64,000 nt of DNA from Dichetophora obliterata (Eukaryota > Arthropoda > Insecta > Diptera > Sciomyzidae). The stretch's first letter is position 1; every line of letters begins with the position of its first letter. Below are positions 23,101 to 31,483 of the stretch, piece after piece. Position numbers and translations under genes: made by a program. Location of the stretch: positions 174,752,266 through 174,816,265 of the forward strand of contig OY986435.1 of assembly GCA_963920525.1 (NCBI GenBank), given 5' to 3'. The notes under the pieces are model-generated. The model was not told where the DNA came from. It did no database searches and worked only from the letters and a program-made list of their open reading frames with translations.

Positions 23101-26100
23101 TCTCCTCGCTAGAGGATATCAAGTATCATCTGATTTCTTTAAGTAGCTTGGACAGCTAGGATTAGAAGCGAGGATCTTACGGAGTCTTGATGCTTCAGAA
23201 TATTCATCTATATTGCCGCAAAAAGCCTTCAGGATTTGCGATGAGCCTTTTGAAGTGGTAGTTCTTAAAAATGTTCAATCTAGATTTATACTCATCCCAG
23301 CATTGAGTTCTACTCGATTTCTTAGCTTTATTAAAAATTTTCCTGCACTGAGACCTTAGATTACTTATTTCTTTCCCTTGACCACCAAGATGGTTTTGAT
23401 TTGCCTCTTGAAGTGCCCTTAGGGCATGAGATTTCTAAAGCTACATTTAGAGTCCCCGTCAGCAGCTCTACAATTGAATCTAGTTCATGTGCCGTCGATG
23501 GGGATTATCGTAGAGAGGGGGTAACGATGATTCCACTACCTCCCTAAAATCAAACCAATTTGTTTTCTTCAGATTCCTAAAGACAGCTTGGTTATTGACG
23601 TTTCCCTTTAAACCAAATGTCATGTACCTATGATCAGAGAAAGAGTGCTCCTGAAGCACTTTCCAATCCGTGACCCTATCATAAAATAATTCAGATACAA
23701 GGGTAACATCTAAGACTTCTCGCTTACTACGAGTAACAAAAATTGACTCATTCCTAACGTTACAAACATATAAATTACTTTTAAGTTAAAGTCAAACAAG
23801 AACTCACCTCTTTCATCAACGTTTTTTGCTAAGATGGATTGCTTATTCGGCGCTGGCCGCTTCGCATGGTGTAGGTTGATCTGCAGCAACCTAATCAGTT
23901 CGGAGTTCACTTTCCTCGCCCTCAATAATATTACTGTCTCCAGTATCCAAATCATATTCCAGAAGATGCTTCTCTGAAACCCCATCGAATATGTCGGCAA
24001 TACCACACACCGACGATCCTTCCGACAACCGGTCAGGATCTACCTCTTCCATACCCTCCATTAAAGATGCACTTGTGGACGCTCGATCAGCATCTACTGT
24101 CACGTTAACCGCTGACTCTTCTGTGACACCTACCCTTAGAGGAGTGCTTTTCTCCAAGCTTGCGTTATTATCTTATTTTTTTATCTTATCTTTTTTATAT
24201 ATTTTCACGAGTACCCTCGTGACTCCGAAGCGAACCCACCCATCGCATTTACCTATAGGACCCAATGATGCCTCGTTCAAAGTTAGGACCGCCTGCCCAG
24301 TGCCATTCCTGGGATCCTCAATTTCGACAACGCTCCAATTCTGAACTGGAAGGTGGAGGTTGGAGACTCTTAAAGTCTCCAAAATTTTGTCTGGTCACAA
24401 AACAATCGGGAGGAGGATCCAGAATCACCTACCAGCCTCCAGTTCGTAGCCGAGATCACAAAATTCTCCGCCCCTTGACCAGGATAGCCAACACCTCACC
24501 TCCTCTGGTGACATCGCTGAAGAGTCAGCCAGAAAAGTCAACAGCAGCCGTCAGGTTTTTCGCCTCATTGGCCGATTTCTCTTCATCCGACTTCTGTCGT
24601 TTGACCAATGGACCGGCTCCAGACGATACCACCTTGCCGCTAATGATTCCTAACGCCCATTCACGGCTCTTAAGTTGCTTGCTCGATAACACAGACCTTG
24701 CAGCAAGCTCCTTCTCTAGATGCGCGAGAAGACTAGTCGCTATGTGCAACTCCATAGCTCAACTAAGACGAACCTTTTTGGGCAGAAGAAGAAGATTTTC
24801 TTCGAATTGAGCTAATGCTACAGCTCTGATCTGGCTTGGTCTGATTCTGAGCCGCAGCTGAAGCCACACTATTACGCTCCAGTTTCTGAGGAGATCTGGA
24901 CTCCTTGTTTTTGTTTTTTTTATTAATTAAGGGCATAACAAGACTCACGAGTAGTGGAGAAGGGATGTCCGTCTGTGCAGAGATCCTCATATACAGATAG
25001 GGCTAGATACATCCATAGGTCGGAAGGTATCCGGATGGCTCCGTCAAGAACTGAACTTGTTTTTTAAATGGGCCTTCAGTCTGGTCAATCCTTGGCACGG
25101 GTCTTATGATACCTTGATTCAGCCAATTACCTCACACCGATGGGAAGAACCCACCCCAGGCAGTACTGTGGATTGCATCCCCCCTTAGCTAACTACCATC
25201 CCGCAGAGTAGCTTCTCTATCCCTAACTGAGGACACTGTAGCAGTTTTTTCCAGCCGGCACCCACTTGGAGGGTAAGGCGGAGGATTTTTGGCAGCTGGA
25301 GAGCAAATTACAACTATTATAAATTCAACTACTCGAATCATAAAAATATATTTTTTTTAAAGACATATTTTCCTCGTCTTAAAACACACTCTTGCAAATC
25401 CTCTCTATTTTTTAATAAAATTCAAGTAAAAACCGCAAAATAAAAAAATTAAAGTTTTCTGTAAGACCTTGTTATTTATTGTGTTGATTTTCTATGATTT
25501 AAATACAAATTCTAAATGTTTGATAGTTTAAATCATTCTTGATTTTAAAAACAAATTCTAGTTCTTTGATAGTTGAAAACAGCTCGTTTATTGAGCTTTA
25601 GGTCAGGTTAGAACAATTAATCGCAATTGGTGTATTGCGCTAAGATGCGCTTGCACGAGGCAAGCACGGCCCGGGATCGATTCCCTCCGGCATCACAAAG
25701 ATTTCTGATGGAGACTGTAGCGGGGCTGAAACTGTAATAAAATAGCTAGTGATGTTTTCCTTTTCATATTGAAAACGTTGTTGTTGTTGTTGTAGCTACT
25801 TTGGAAAAATTCGTTAGAGCAATTAATTGTTCTAATCTGACCTAAAGCTCAATAAACGATATTAACTATAAAACAACTAGAATTTGTATTTAAAATCAAG
25901 AATGATTTAAGCTATGAAACATTTATCTTTTGTATTTAAATCTTAGAAAATCAACATTTTAAAAAAATTTTAGCATTTCAGAGTAATTGGTTAATATCAG
26001 CTAGTCTTAAATAATATTAAATTTAATTTTTTTGAGTTTTTTTTTTAAATTTTTGGTCACGTTACAATATTTTAAGCCCCTACTGTTACTTATTGTAGTG

Positions 26101-29100
26101 CATTTCAAAACCCCTCCCCTCCCCCAAATCATTAACGTAGTTTATGAATGATATGAGTTTATGAAGATTTCATTAATATATTTTATTGCGAAAAATGTAA
26201 AATCCGTTATAAAAAAATGAATCCGTTTCACTGGAAACTACCTTAATAAGCAATGAGTAGTAAGCTGGATCAAATTTTGAATCTCTTATAAATGAACTTC
26301 TTGTTCAATGGATTTATTCATGCATCTTGTAATATTTTCCTATTTTTTTTTTTTGTGGGTGTAATTCTATTTCGTATTTATATATTTATTCTATGTACTT
26401 CTTTTGTATTTGTTTTTCAAGTCTGTGTGTGTACTTTTTTTTGTTTTGAAAATATTTTATATTTTCCATGAAATAACCACACATATGGGCCTTCTCTACA
26501 AGAAGGTCCAATCTTTTATGAAATTCGTTCTATATTATCTAAATTATCTAAACTTAAATTATTCTATGTCCATTTCTCGGTGTTTTTTTGAAAACTTGAA
26601 TTTTTAAATTTTTTGATTTTTTTCCGTAAAAAAACCTAAACTCGAAATTTCCAAAAAGGTAAACTTCTAGCAAAAAAATTCATAACGACCAGGTAATTTA
26701 ATATAACCGCATAATTTTTTTGAATCTGTTTTAAATAAAGTTTAAGAAAATATTTTACCAACATTTTAATGTAATTTTTTCAAAATTTCAGTTTTGCAAT
26801 TTTTTTAATACAAAAAGGAAAAAATTAGATTTTTTCGAAAAGTAAAAATTAGAACTCAAGTAGTTCTTGCCTAATTTGAATGTTTGATAGCTCGTTTAAA
26901 TGAAAATTTTTTAAAGTTTGCAGTTTACTTCTGCTTTTTGAAAGAACAAAACCCTGGTCCGCAATTTAGTATTTTCGAAAGAAAAATAAGGACTCTTATG
27001 TACATATTTAAATTTTAATTTATTTAGCACTAGTTTTGTTTTTTGTCTATTGAAGAATAAAAATTAGATATTTCAAATTAGAATATCGCAGGCCCATTTT
27101 TCTATTTTGAGTTTTTATATTACTTTTTACGACATTCCCATAAGCGGACATTTCTCATATGCGGACAAAAAGTAGGTAATCTTAAAAAGTAGGTGTCCGC
27201 TTACGGGAGCTTTCACTGTGTACCATTTTTGTTTAATTGTGGGCGGTAATGAGGGTGTCGCATAATTTTTTCACTTAAACCAACTCGTACTCGAAACAAA
27301 TAGACTGCCAGAGTTTCAGCCCAATTTAGCTCTTTGCTTTACTCCACGCTTATCCCCCGAAAAGTGGACGTAACGAAAGTGGGGCATGTCCATTTTTAGT
27401 AAAGATAGAGAAAGTAGCCATACAACGTAAATTACCAAATTGTAGACTTATACGACCGAAATCGTCTGAAAAATGGCATTTTTGCAAATAATGGGAGGGG
27501 AAAGTGGGCGTGGTAAATCTAACATAGCATACCACGATTAAGTTTGGTACCTATATCGTGTTAATCTGTTCAGTGGTTCTTGCGTGATTGTCAAACAGCC
27601 GTGAAGTGTCACAACGCTTTTATATATTCGTATAGATAGACTAACATAATCTCAAGTGGGGACAAGCTGGTTGGGAAGGCTGCAAAACATAATTTTCGCA
27701 ACTCACTTCTAAACATTTGCAAAGAAAATTAATCAACACTGTATGACAGCAAAAATCTCACTGACAGTGTTGCCAGGTGCCTTTCATCATTTACCCCTAG
27801 ATTGGATTTCAAATCCCCCTAAAATTCCATTAAAAATTTTTTTCGGAAAATATACAAACATTTTATAGGATGCAACTGTAAAAGTTGTGCAACTGAAATG
27901 CAAGCCTATGTATTTTAAAGATCTGGTCGATGGTAGACTCTCCAGGTGTCTGAAGCCACACTGATAAGGTTTAATCAGTTGGTTTAGGATAAGTTTCAAT
28001 CTTTTACATTAAACGATCGACTGGACCTTATATATCTGTGTCGATGAGCAATAACAGCTTAAGTCTTATTTCAAAGTTTCCAGAAATTTTGCTTCAAAGT
28101 TTTCAATCGCCATATAAGTTATATGAAAGGGTCTTTTGTTTTTGCGTCATATCTTTGGCTAAGGTTGTGCTAGAAGTTCTAGATTTTGTGTGTTCATAAT
28201 GATATATACGTGGAACACAACTATATCAATAACTCAGCTCTGTCTTAAATCGACTTAAGCTATTATTGCTTAACAACACAGATATGAGATATTAACAGGG
28301 CTTATTCCACAGTAATTGGCCCTAGTAGTGAAAGTGCCTTTCTTGCGGTTTGGTAGAGCACACTGCGATTCCAAACGCTCCAAATGCGTTCCTCCGACCA
28401 TATTCTTTAACAGCTCAGGCGGTAAGCCATTGGCTGCCACGAAAAGAAAGCATTTCGTCGTCAGTAAACAGACTGGGTGGGTCTTTTCCGGTGAGCTTGA
28501 AAGCAATAGTTGCTTGCTATGTGGCTGCAATTCTGCGCAGAGTCCGGCATTCGTTATGCAGATCTTCAACAGGTGAAGTTTACAATGGCTGCTTATTATT
28601 GCAATAAGTGCAAAAACGGGAATATTTGGAAGCCGATCGAGCGACCCGTTCGTGTATCGAGAATCGATACTGGCACGAGTCGATAAAGCAGTAAGTGTTA
28701 TATTCTATTACTTTCATTAGCTTGTAGGGTTGCTGCCTAAAGAGTCAATTTATATTCCAATTAATAACAATGGACTCCCGTAAAAACTAGCAGACTAAAA
28801 TGATTTAATGATTAAAATAACTTTTTTCCAGATTATCGGGTTGTCCTAATTAGCAAATGACTGAATTATTGAGATTAGTTTGCTTAATTTTACAAACATT
28901 TTGAGATTTTAAAAGTCAAAAGTCACCAGCACAAATACTGTGAGCGCAAGTTATCCGTTTGACTTTGCTTCTACTTTACTATTTCACTTCTACTTTAGCA
29001 TTAGTACTAAATAAAATAATCGAAATAATGTACCTTCCACTATATTTCCAAACAGCTACGCTACAATCGATCAACGTCAGTGCCGCACCAATGAAGAATC

Positions 29101-29819
29101 CAATTTACGCATGTTTCCAGAAACATATTCGAGAAATTTATGCCTAATGGAGTGTCGTGCGCAGTTTGCTCTGCGTCATTGCAATTGTCTACCACACTTT
29201 TATGGCCGAATGGAGTTTCTTTACTCCCATCCGATGAATATCTGTGATGTAAAAGGCCTTAATTGCTTGGCGAACTACACTGAGATACTACGAAATCTAG
29301 AGAGCTCAAAAGATGGCATATTGAAGTGCTCTTGTTTGCAAAACTGTCACTTAATGCATATCAAAACAGCAATATGGGTAGGTTTTATGCGATGAAATTA
29401 AGAATGAAAAGAGAAGAATTGTATTTCATTTATCAATCAATGTTTTGTAGCATCCTTTGCTTAAGTTTGTAAAAACAATTGTATTTTACCCATAACAGGG
29501 ACATCGTTTGCAGTTCAGCAATGAATTTCCGATGAAATATATTTATGCCAAACATGGAAAACAATCTATGATCAAATACAAACGCAGCATTATTTTGACA
29601 AATATAGACTTTGGAGGTAGGTTTGTTTGCTATTGAAACTTTATATAATTTAAATATATGCTTGCATTTGTGTTTCTCATAGTGGCTGTTGGTAATGTAT
29701 TTGGATTCTTTTTTGGCAGCTGTCTACTAAGTTATATGGAGATTGCTTATTTCTTTTCGCTAAGACTGTACTGGTTCAGAAGAGGATATCGTGGTGGAGT
29801 TCAATGGATTAGACACTAG
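9575..29819 (+). CDS. Pickpocket-like DEG/ENaC sodium channel subunit, 8 exons, 478 aa
   Basis: DEG/ENaC subunits form trimeric, amiloride-type sodium channels of the plasma membrane; insect pickpockets act in mechano-, chemo- and osmosensation. Proposed exons: 9575-9705, 9771-9968, 10035-10196, 10242-10361, 10425-10673, 29056-29377, 29499-29616, 29683-29819. All introns are GT-AG, phases agree and the total (1437 nt) is a multiple of three without a stop. Residues 22-30 hold the Cys-x(4)-Ser-Ile-His-Gly gating motif; TM1 is ~45-66; Gly-Ile-Cys-Tyr-Thr lies in exon 4; exon 6 holds the cysteine-rich domain with Asn-Leu-Cys-Leu-Met-Glu-Cys and Cys-Asn-Cys-x-Pro-His-Phe-Tyr; TM2 is in exon 8. 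Weak points: intron 3 is only 45 bp, and joining exons 2 and 3 depends on skipping a TAA at 9970-9972. The selectivity triplet (445-447) reads Gly-Ser-Cys, not Gly-x-Ser. The 18.4-kb intron 5 (10674-29055) is packed with transposons. A decayed duplicate starts at 36345. Confidence 0.85.
11196..11955. other. Intron DNA, no recognised feature
   Basis: AT-rich sequence inside intron 5 of the channel gene. I see no coding segment or terminal repeats. It lies beyond the end of the segmental duplication. Confidence 0.5.
11956..12480 (-). pseudogene. Remnant of a transposon-derived ORF (unassigned family)
   Basis: The minus-strand reading at 11956-12201 resembles a segment recurrent in arthropod repeat-associated proteins: a Thr-Val-His-x-Ile/Leu-Leu-x-His-Gly stretch, then Leu-Leu-Ser-Glu-Glu-Ala-x-Glu-x-Arg-Asn, then Ser-Asp-Pro. 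About 80 codons are open; the frame upstream (to ~12480) is broken. I recognise the pattern but cannot name the transposon superfamily. Confidence 0.45.
12481..13140. other. Intron DNA without a gene
   Basis: AT-rich. Positions ~12955-13045 include phrases such as AAATCGGTTGAACAG that recur in fly interspersed repeats, but I cannot delimit an element. Confidence 0.45.
13509..14480 (-). pseudogene. LINE #1 reverse transcriptase remnants
   Basis: Positions 14480-13982 hold the RT fingers: Cys-Gly-Pro-Asp-Asn-Ile-Pro-Pro, then Trp-Lys-x-Ser and Pro-Ile-Phe-Lys-Ser-Gly-Ser-Arg. Positions 14010-13681 hold the thumb (Asp-Leu-Gly-Val ... Val-Arg-Ser-Val-Leu-Glu-Tyr ... Ile-Trp-Asp-Pro). The sequence between them, including the expected (F/Y)ADD site, is missing, and the frames differ. 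No function is expected. Confidence 0.8.
14481..15221. mobile_element. PIF/Harbinger-like non-autonomous element, 741 bp, TSD TAA
   Basis: The ends GGGGCCGTCCATAAACTACG and its inverted partner at ~15198-15221 match with one mismatch over 24 bases. TAA flanks both sides (14478-14480, 15222-15224), a TWA duplication as made by PIF/Harbinger elements. Removing the element and one TAA restores LINE reading (Ser-Glu-Leu-Phe-Ala-Phe-Phe), proving the insertion limits. Both ends have C-rich subterminal blocks. An internal frame (14810-15049) of ~79 codons has no recognised domain. A partial copy is at 26041-26147. Confidence 0.85.
15870..18346 (-). mobile_element. RTE-like LINE, 5'-truncated, RT active site mutated
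   Basis: Two overlapping frames: 18298-16955 (C-terminal endonuclease with Asn-Gln-Ile-Asp-His-Val-Leu-Ile and Asp-Ser-Asp-His-Tyr, then RT fingers) and 17033-15897 (RT palm and thumb). A frameshift near 17040 separates them. The polymerase motif reads Tyr-Ala-Gly-Asp, not Tyr-Ala-Asp-Asp, removing a metal-binding aspartate. The N-terminal endonuclease is missing. The 3' end is a short TAAG-type repeat (TTACTTACTTAC on the plus strand near 15872). Near-identical ~80-bp blocks lie on each side (15782-15868, 18347-18422). Confidence 0.85.
18420..20594 (-). pseudogene. LINE #2 endonuclease/RT remnants
   Basis: 20367-19795 carries RT fingers (Lys-Ser-Pro-Gly-Pro-Asp-His-Ile-Pro-Pro). 19489-19292 carries the Ser-Gly-Val-Pro motif, then a shift. 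19331-18738 carries an intact Tyr-Ala-Asp-Asp and the thumb (Val-Arg-Pro-Ile-Leu-Glu-Tyr). 18720-18420 carries the C-terminal arginine-rich tail in another frame. At least three frame breaks make it inactive. The endonuclease survives only as a Gly-Asp-Phe-Asn shred near 20590. Confidence 0.8.
20625..21145 (+). pseudogene. C-terminal RT remnant of another LINE (plus strand)
   Basis: The plus-strand reading resembles a LINE C-terminus: a Tyr-x(2)-Trp segment followed by Lys-Leu-Lys-Arg-Met-Gln-Asn-Lys, then His-Thr-His-Ala-Phe-Gly-Thr-Arg and a Tyr-Asn-Asn-Leu-Ser-Glu segment. Several stops break it. It is the only LINE piece in this intron on the sense strand of the channel gene. Confidence 0.55.
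21221..21651. mobile_element. MITE, 431 bp, perfect 20-bp terminal repeats
   Basis: It begins with AATAAGGGTTTTCATGCAAA and ends with its exact inverse. It shares internal blocks with 7205-7659. Non-coding. I could not settle the target duplication, so the superfamily is open. Confidence 0.8.
22066..23880 (-). pseudogene. LOA/I-like LINE ORF2 remnants
   Basis: A 118-codon frame (22374-22730) starts at Arg-Pro-Ile-Leu-Leu-Tyr-Gly and continues as the RT thumb. The frame at 22066-22353 has a terminal cysteine/histidine segment with Asp-Glu-Glu-Glu-Glu-Glu-Ser-Ala-Ser-His-Leu-Leu-Cys. Endonuclease similarity starts at ~23880 and continues broken to ~23450. No catalytic RT motif is visible. Confidence 0.7.
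23891..24990 (-). pseudogene. LOA/I-like LINE ORF1 remnants
   Basis: Three frames: 24990-24763 (Lys/Ser-rich), 24755-24525 (leucine-rich helix with a basic tail) and 24382-23891. The 24382-24173 part has Asn-Trp-Ser-Val-Val-Glu-Ile-Glu-Asp and Val-Arg-Phe-Gly-Val-Thr-Arg-Val, resembling the DUF4780-type domain of arthropod LINE ORF1 proteins. Frameshifts separate the parts. Confidence 0.6.
25449..25985. mobile_element. Fold-back element, ~165-bp arms, with a tRNA-like core
   Basis: The left arm (25449-25620) and right arm (25815-25985) are inverted copies, e.g. GAGCTTTAGGTCAG at ~25592 and its inverse at ~25842. The core (25625-25800) contains a Pol III B-box-like GATCGATTC inside a short GC-rich hairpin, and a (GTT)n run near 25780. 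It may be a fold-back element carrying a tRNA-derived insert. A shorter relative is at 38226-38435. Confidence 0.65.
26041..26147. mobile_element. Partial copy of the PIF/Harbinger-like element
   Basis: It matches the right end of 14481-15221: GTTACAATAT, a C-rich block, CATTTCAAAACCCCTCCCC and TAACGTAGTTTATG. The other end is absent. Confidence 0.7.
26150..27780. other. Intron DNA with degenerate repeats, no gene
   Basis: AT-rich. A short hairpin at 27137-27213 (CCCATAAGCGGACA and its near inverse) and the stretch at 27240-27610 have the look of old fly interspersed repeats, but no element limits or coding domains could be set. Confidence 0.45.
27787..28480 (-). pseudogene. RTE-like LINE RT fragments, split by a MITE
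   Basis: 28480-28282 aligns with RT fingers (Ala-Asn-Tyr-Cys-Gly-Ile-Ser), matching the copy at ~17190-17340. 28030-27900 continues it (Leu-Ile-Lys-Pro-Tyr-Gln-Cys-Gly-Phe-Arg). The MITE at 28036-28281 lies between at a position uninterrupted in the copy at ~17150. Frames are broken. Confidence 0.75.
28036..28281. mobile_element. MITE, 246 bp, imperfect ~30-bp terminal repeats
   Basis: It begins CTGTGTCGATGAGCAATAAC and ends with an imperfect inverse (..GCTTAACAACACAG). Flanking bases are ATAT-rich; comparison with the uninterrupted RTE copy near 17150 supports the insertion point, though the exact duplication is ambiguous. A partial relative is at 31256-31412. Confidence 0.75.
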
Positions 29820-31255
29820 ATATATGTAAATATGTTGCTTAAAATACGCATTTTAGAAAATATTGTATTACATATATTTTGTACTTCATTACAAAAATTT
29901 GTGATATCTTGAGAGGTTAGCGTTAAAAAGACATATTTGATATAGATGTTTTTTGAAACTATAATTCTTAGAAATGACTGTGTTTAACCCTGAATGTGCT
30001 TCGTTTATAGAAACCACTTACAATGATTATATTTTTTGTTTGATTTTAATGAAGTCACTATTATTTTTGTTCAAAAGATTCATTTTTAAAAATAATTAAT
30101 GAATTTTTTCTGCTTATTTACTTGTAATATATATATATATATGTATATATATAATAATATCGAAAAAAGCCTAAACTTTACTTCATTTTACAAACATGGT
30201 TGAAAATGCAATGCACATGCAGAGTTATTTTGTGTGCTTTTTTGTGGTAAGCAAATTATTTAATATATAACATCGACAGGTTTTTAGATTTGACATACAA
30301 CGTCTTATAAATATAATTCAACATTTTATACATCAATATTAAATTTTACATGTTTAAACACTACTTAAAGTTAAAATTGAAATGTTAAAAAATTTGCTTT
30401 AATTCAAAGGGAAGTTCGGAACATAATGAAACTTGAGATAATGATTAAGTATGTTAAAGTATTATAGATATTTGTTTTGCATTGTTGTGCTACGTGTGTG
30501 TTTAATTATGTGTAATTTATTAAAAATTAAAATCTTAAAAAAAAATAATGTTCTTTTAAATAAAAACTTTATATATGTGTACACTAATATAAAATCAAGT
30601 ATAGGCATGAGATATTATTTTGAAAACAAAAATATAATTCACATTGCTTAAAATTAAACTTCATATAAAAATTTAACTACATAAATAGTTACAATTTTTA
30701 AATCATAAATCTTGGGAAAGCGATAATGTGCACTTTTACGTTTACTTTTGCTAAATAACAACACAGTGCGACAGCCAAAATGTATCGGAGAAACCGCTGC
30801 TTGTTTCTACTAGAGAAGCACTCCCAGAATACAACCTCATACTTCGTTTTGTCGCAGAAGGTCTAAATTTTTTTTAATTGGTCAATTTATTCTGTAGGTT
30901 GGGCCTGAATGATGAGAAAGAAAATGAAAAAGAAATAAATTAAAGAAGCTTGTAAATGATTCACTTTTTCCGTTTTACAAACATTTCAAATTTATTTTTG
31001 TTAGTTGCCAGTTTCAATATGTCTATTTTAAACTTGCAACCCTCCGCGGCTTTGCTCGCGATATGTTAAAATCTTCTTTGTTTTCATTTCTGTTGTAACA
31101 GTGAGTAACGCAAATGTTTAAATGTTTCTAAAAAAATTTCAGACATTGTTGCAATTCCATCCATTCTTATTAAAATGATAGTGAATTGAAAGACGCAACC
31201 ACCAAAGCTATAAAAAACATGACATGAAGGAAATTTTAAAAGAATAGCCCATTCT
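29820..31255. other. Downstream flank of the channel gene, no second gene seen
   Basis: Very AT-rich, with an (AT)n microsatellite at 30128-30153. It should contain the 3' UTR of the channel gene, but I cannot choose a polyadenylation site. Short open frames here have no recognisable domain. Confidence 0.5.
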
Positions 31256-31412
31256 AGATTAAGCAATATATTTGTGTCGATAAGTAATAATCGCTTAAGT
31301 CGACTTAACACTGCGTTATTAATGAAGATGCGTTAGCACATAAAGCACTATAAACAAACAAAATCTAGAGCATCTGGCATGACCTTAGCTACAATTATAA
31401 CACAAAAGTAAA
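31256..31412. mobile_element. Partial MITE related to 28036-28281
   Basis: GTGTCGATAAGTAATAATCG and the downstream AAAATCTAGAGCATCT block match the 28036-28281 family in inverse orientation. The other end is missing. Confidence 0.6.
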
Positions 31413-31483
31413 AAAAAAACTTTTCTAGTCAAGAATTTGTATTTCGCATCCTACAAGGATTAAAGATGACCTGGAAGTAGAAA

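Larger units (their letters stand above)
21895..25320 (-). mobile_element. LOA/I-like LINE, internally deleted
   Basis: Minus-strand order from 25320: 5' UTR-like GC-richer region (25000-25320), ORF1-like segment (24990-23891), start of an endonuclease (Leu-Leu-Gln-Ile-Asn-Leu-His-His-Ala-Lys at ~23880), RT thumb (22860-22380) and a terminal Gly-His-Cys-x-Met-Gly-x-His-Ala segment (22353-22066). The 3' UTR (21895-22060) holds the GGTTAGGTTAAGGTGGCAGC phrase common in fly repeats. The RT palm and RNase H core appear deleted. Confidence 0.78.

Noticed and set aside
25625..25700. A functional tRNA gene in the core of the fold-back element
   Set aside because: Only a B-box-like sequence is visible. 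I could not build an acceptor stem, D-arm and anticodon arm.
27137..27213. A short hairpin as an miRNA precursor
   Set aside because: The CCCATAAGCGGACA pairing is short and interrupted and lies in repeat-like sequence; no sign of a typical precursor.
30128..30153. (AT)n microsatellite as a regulatory or origin element
   Set aside because: Ordinary simple repeat in AT-rich fly DNA; nothing supports a function.
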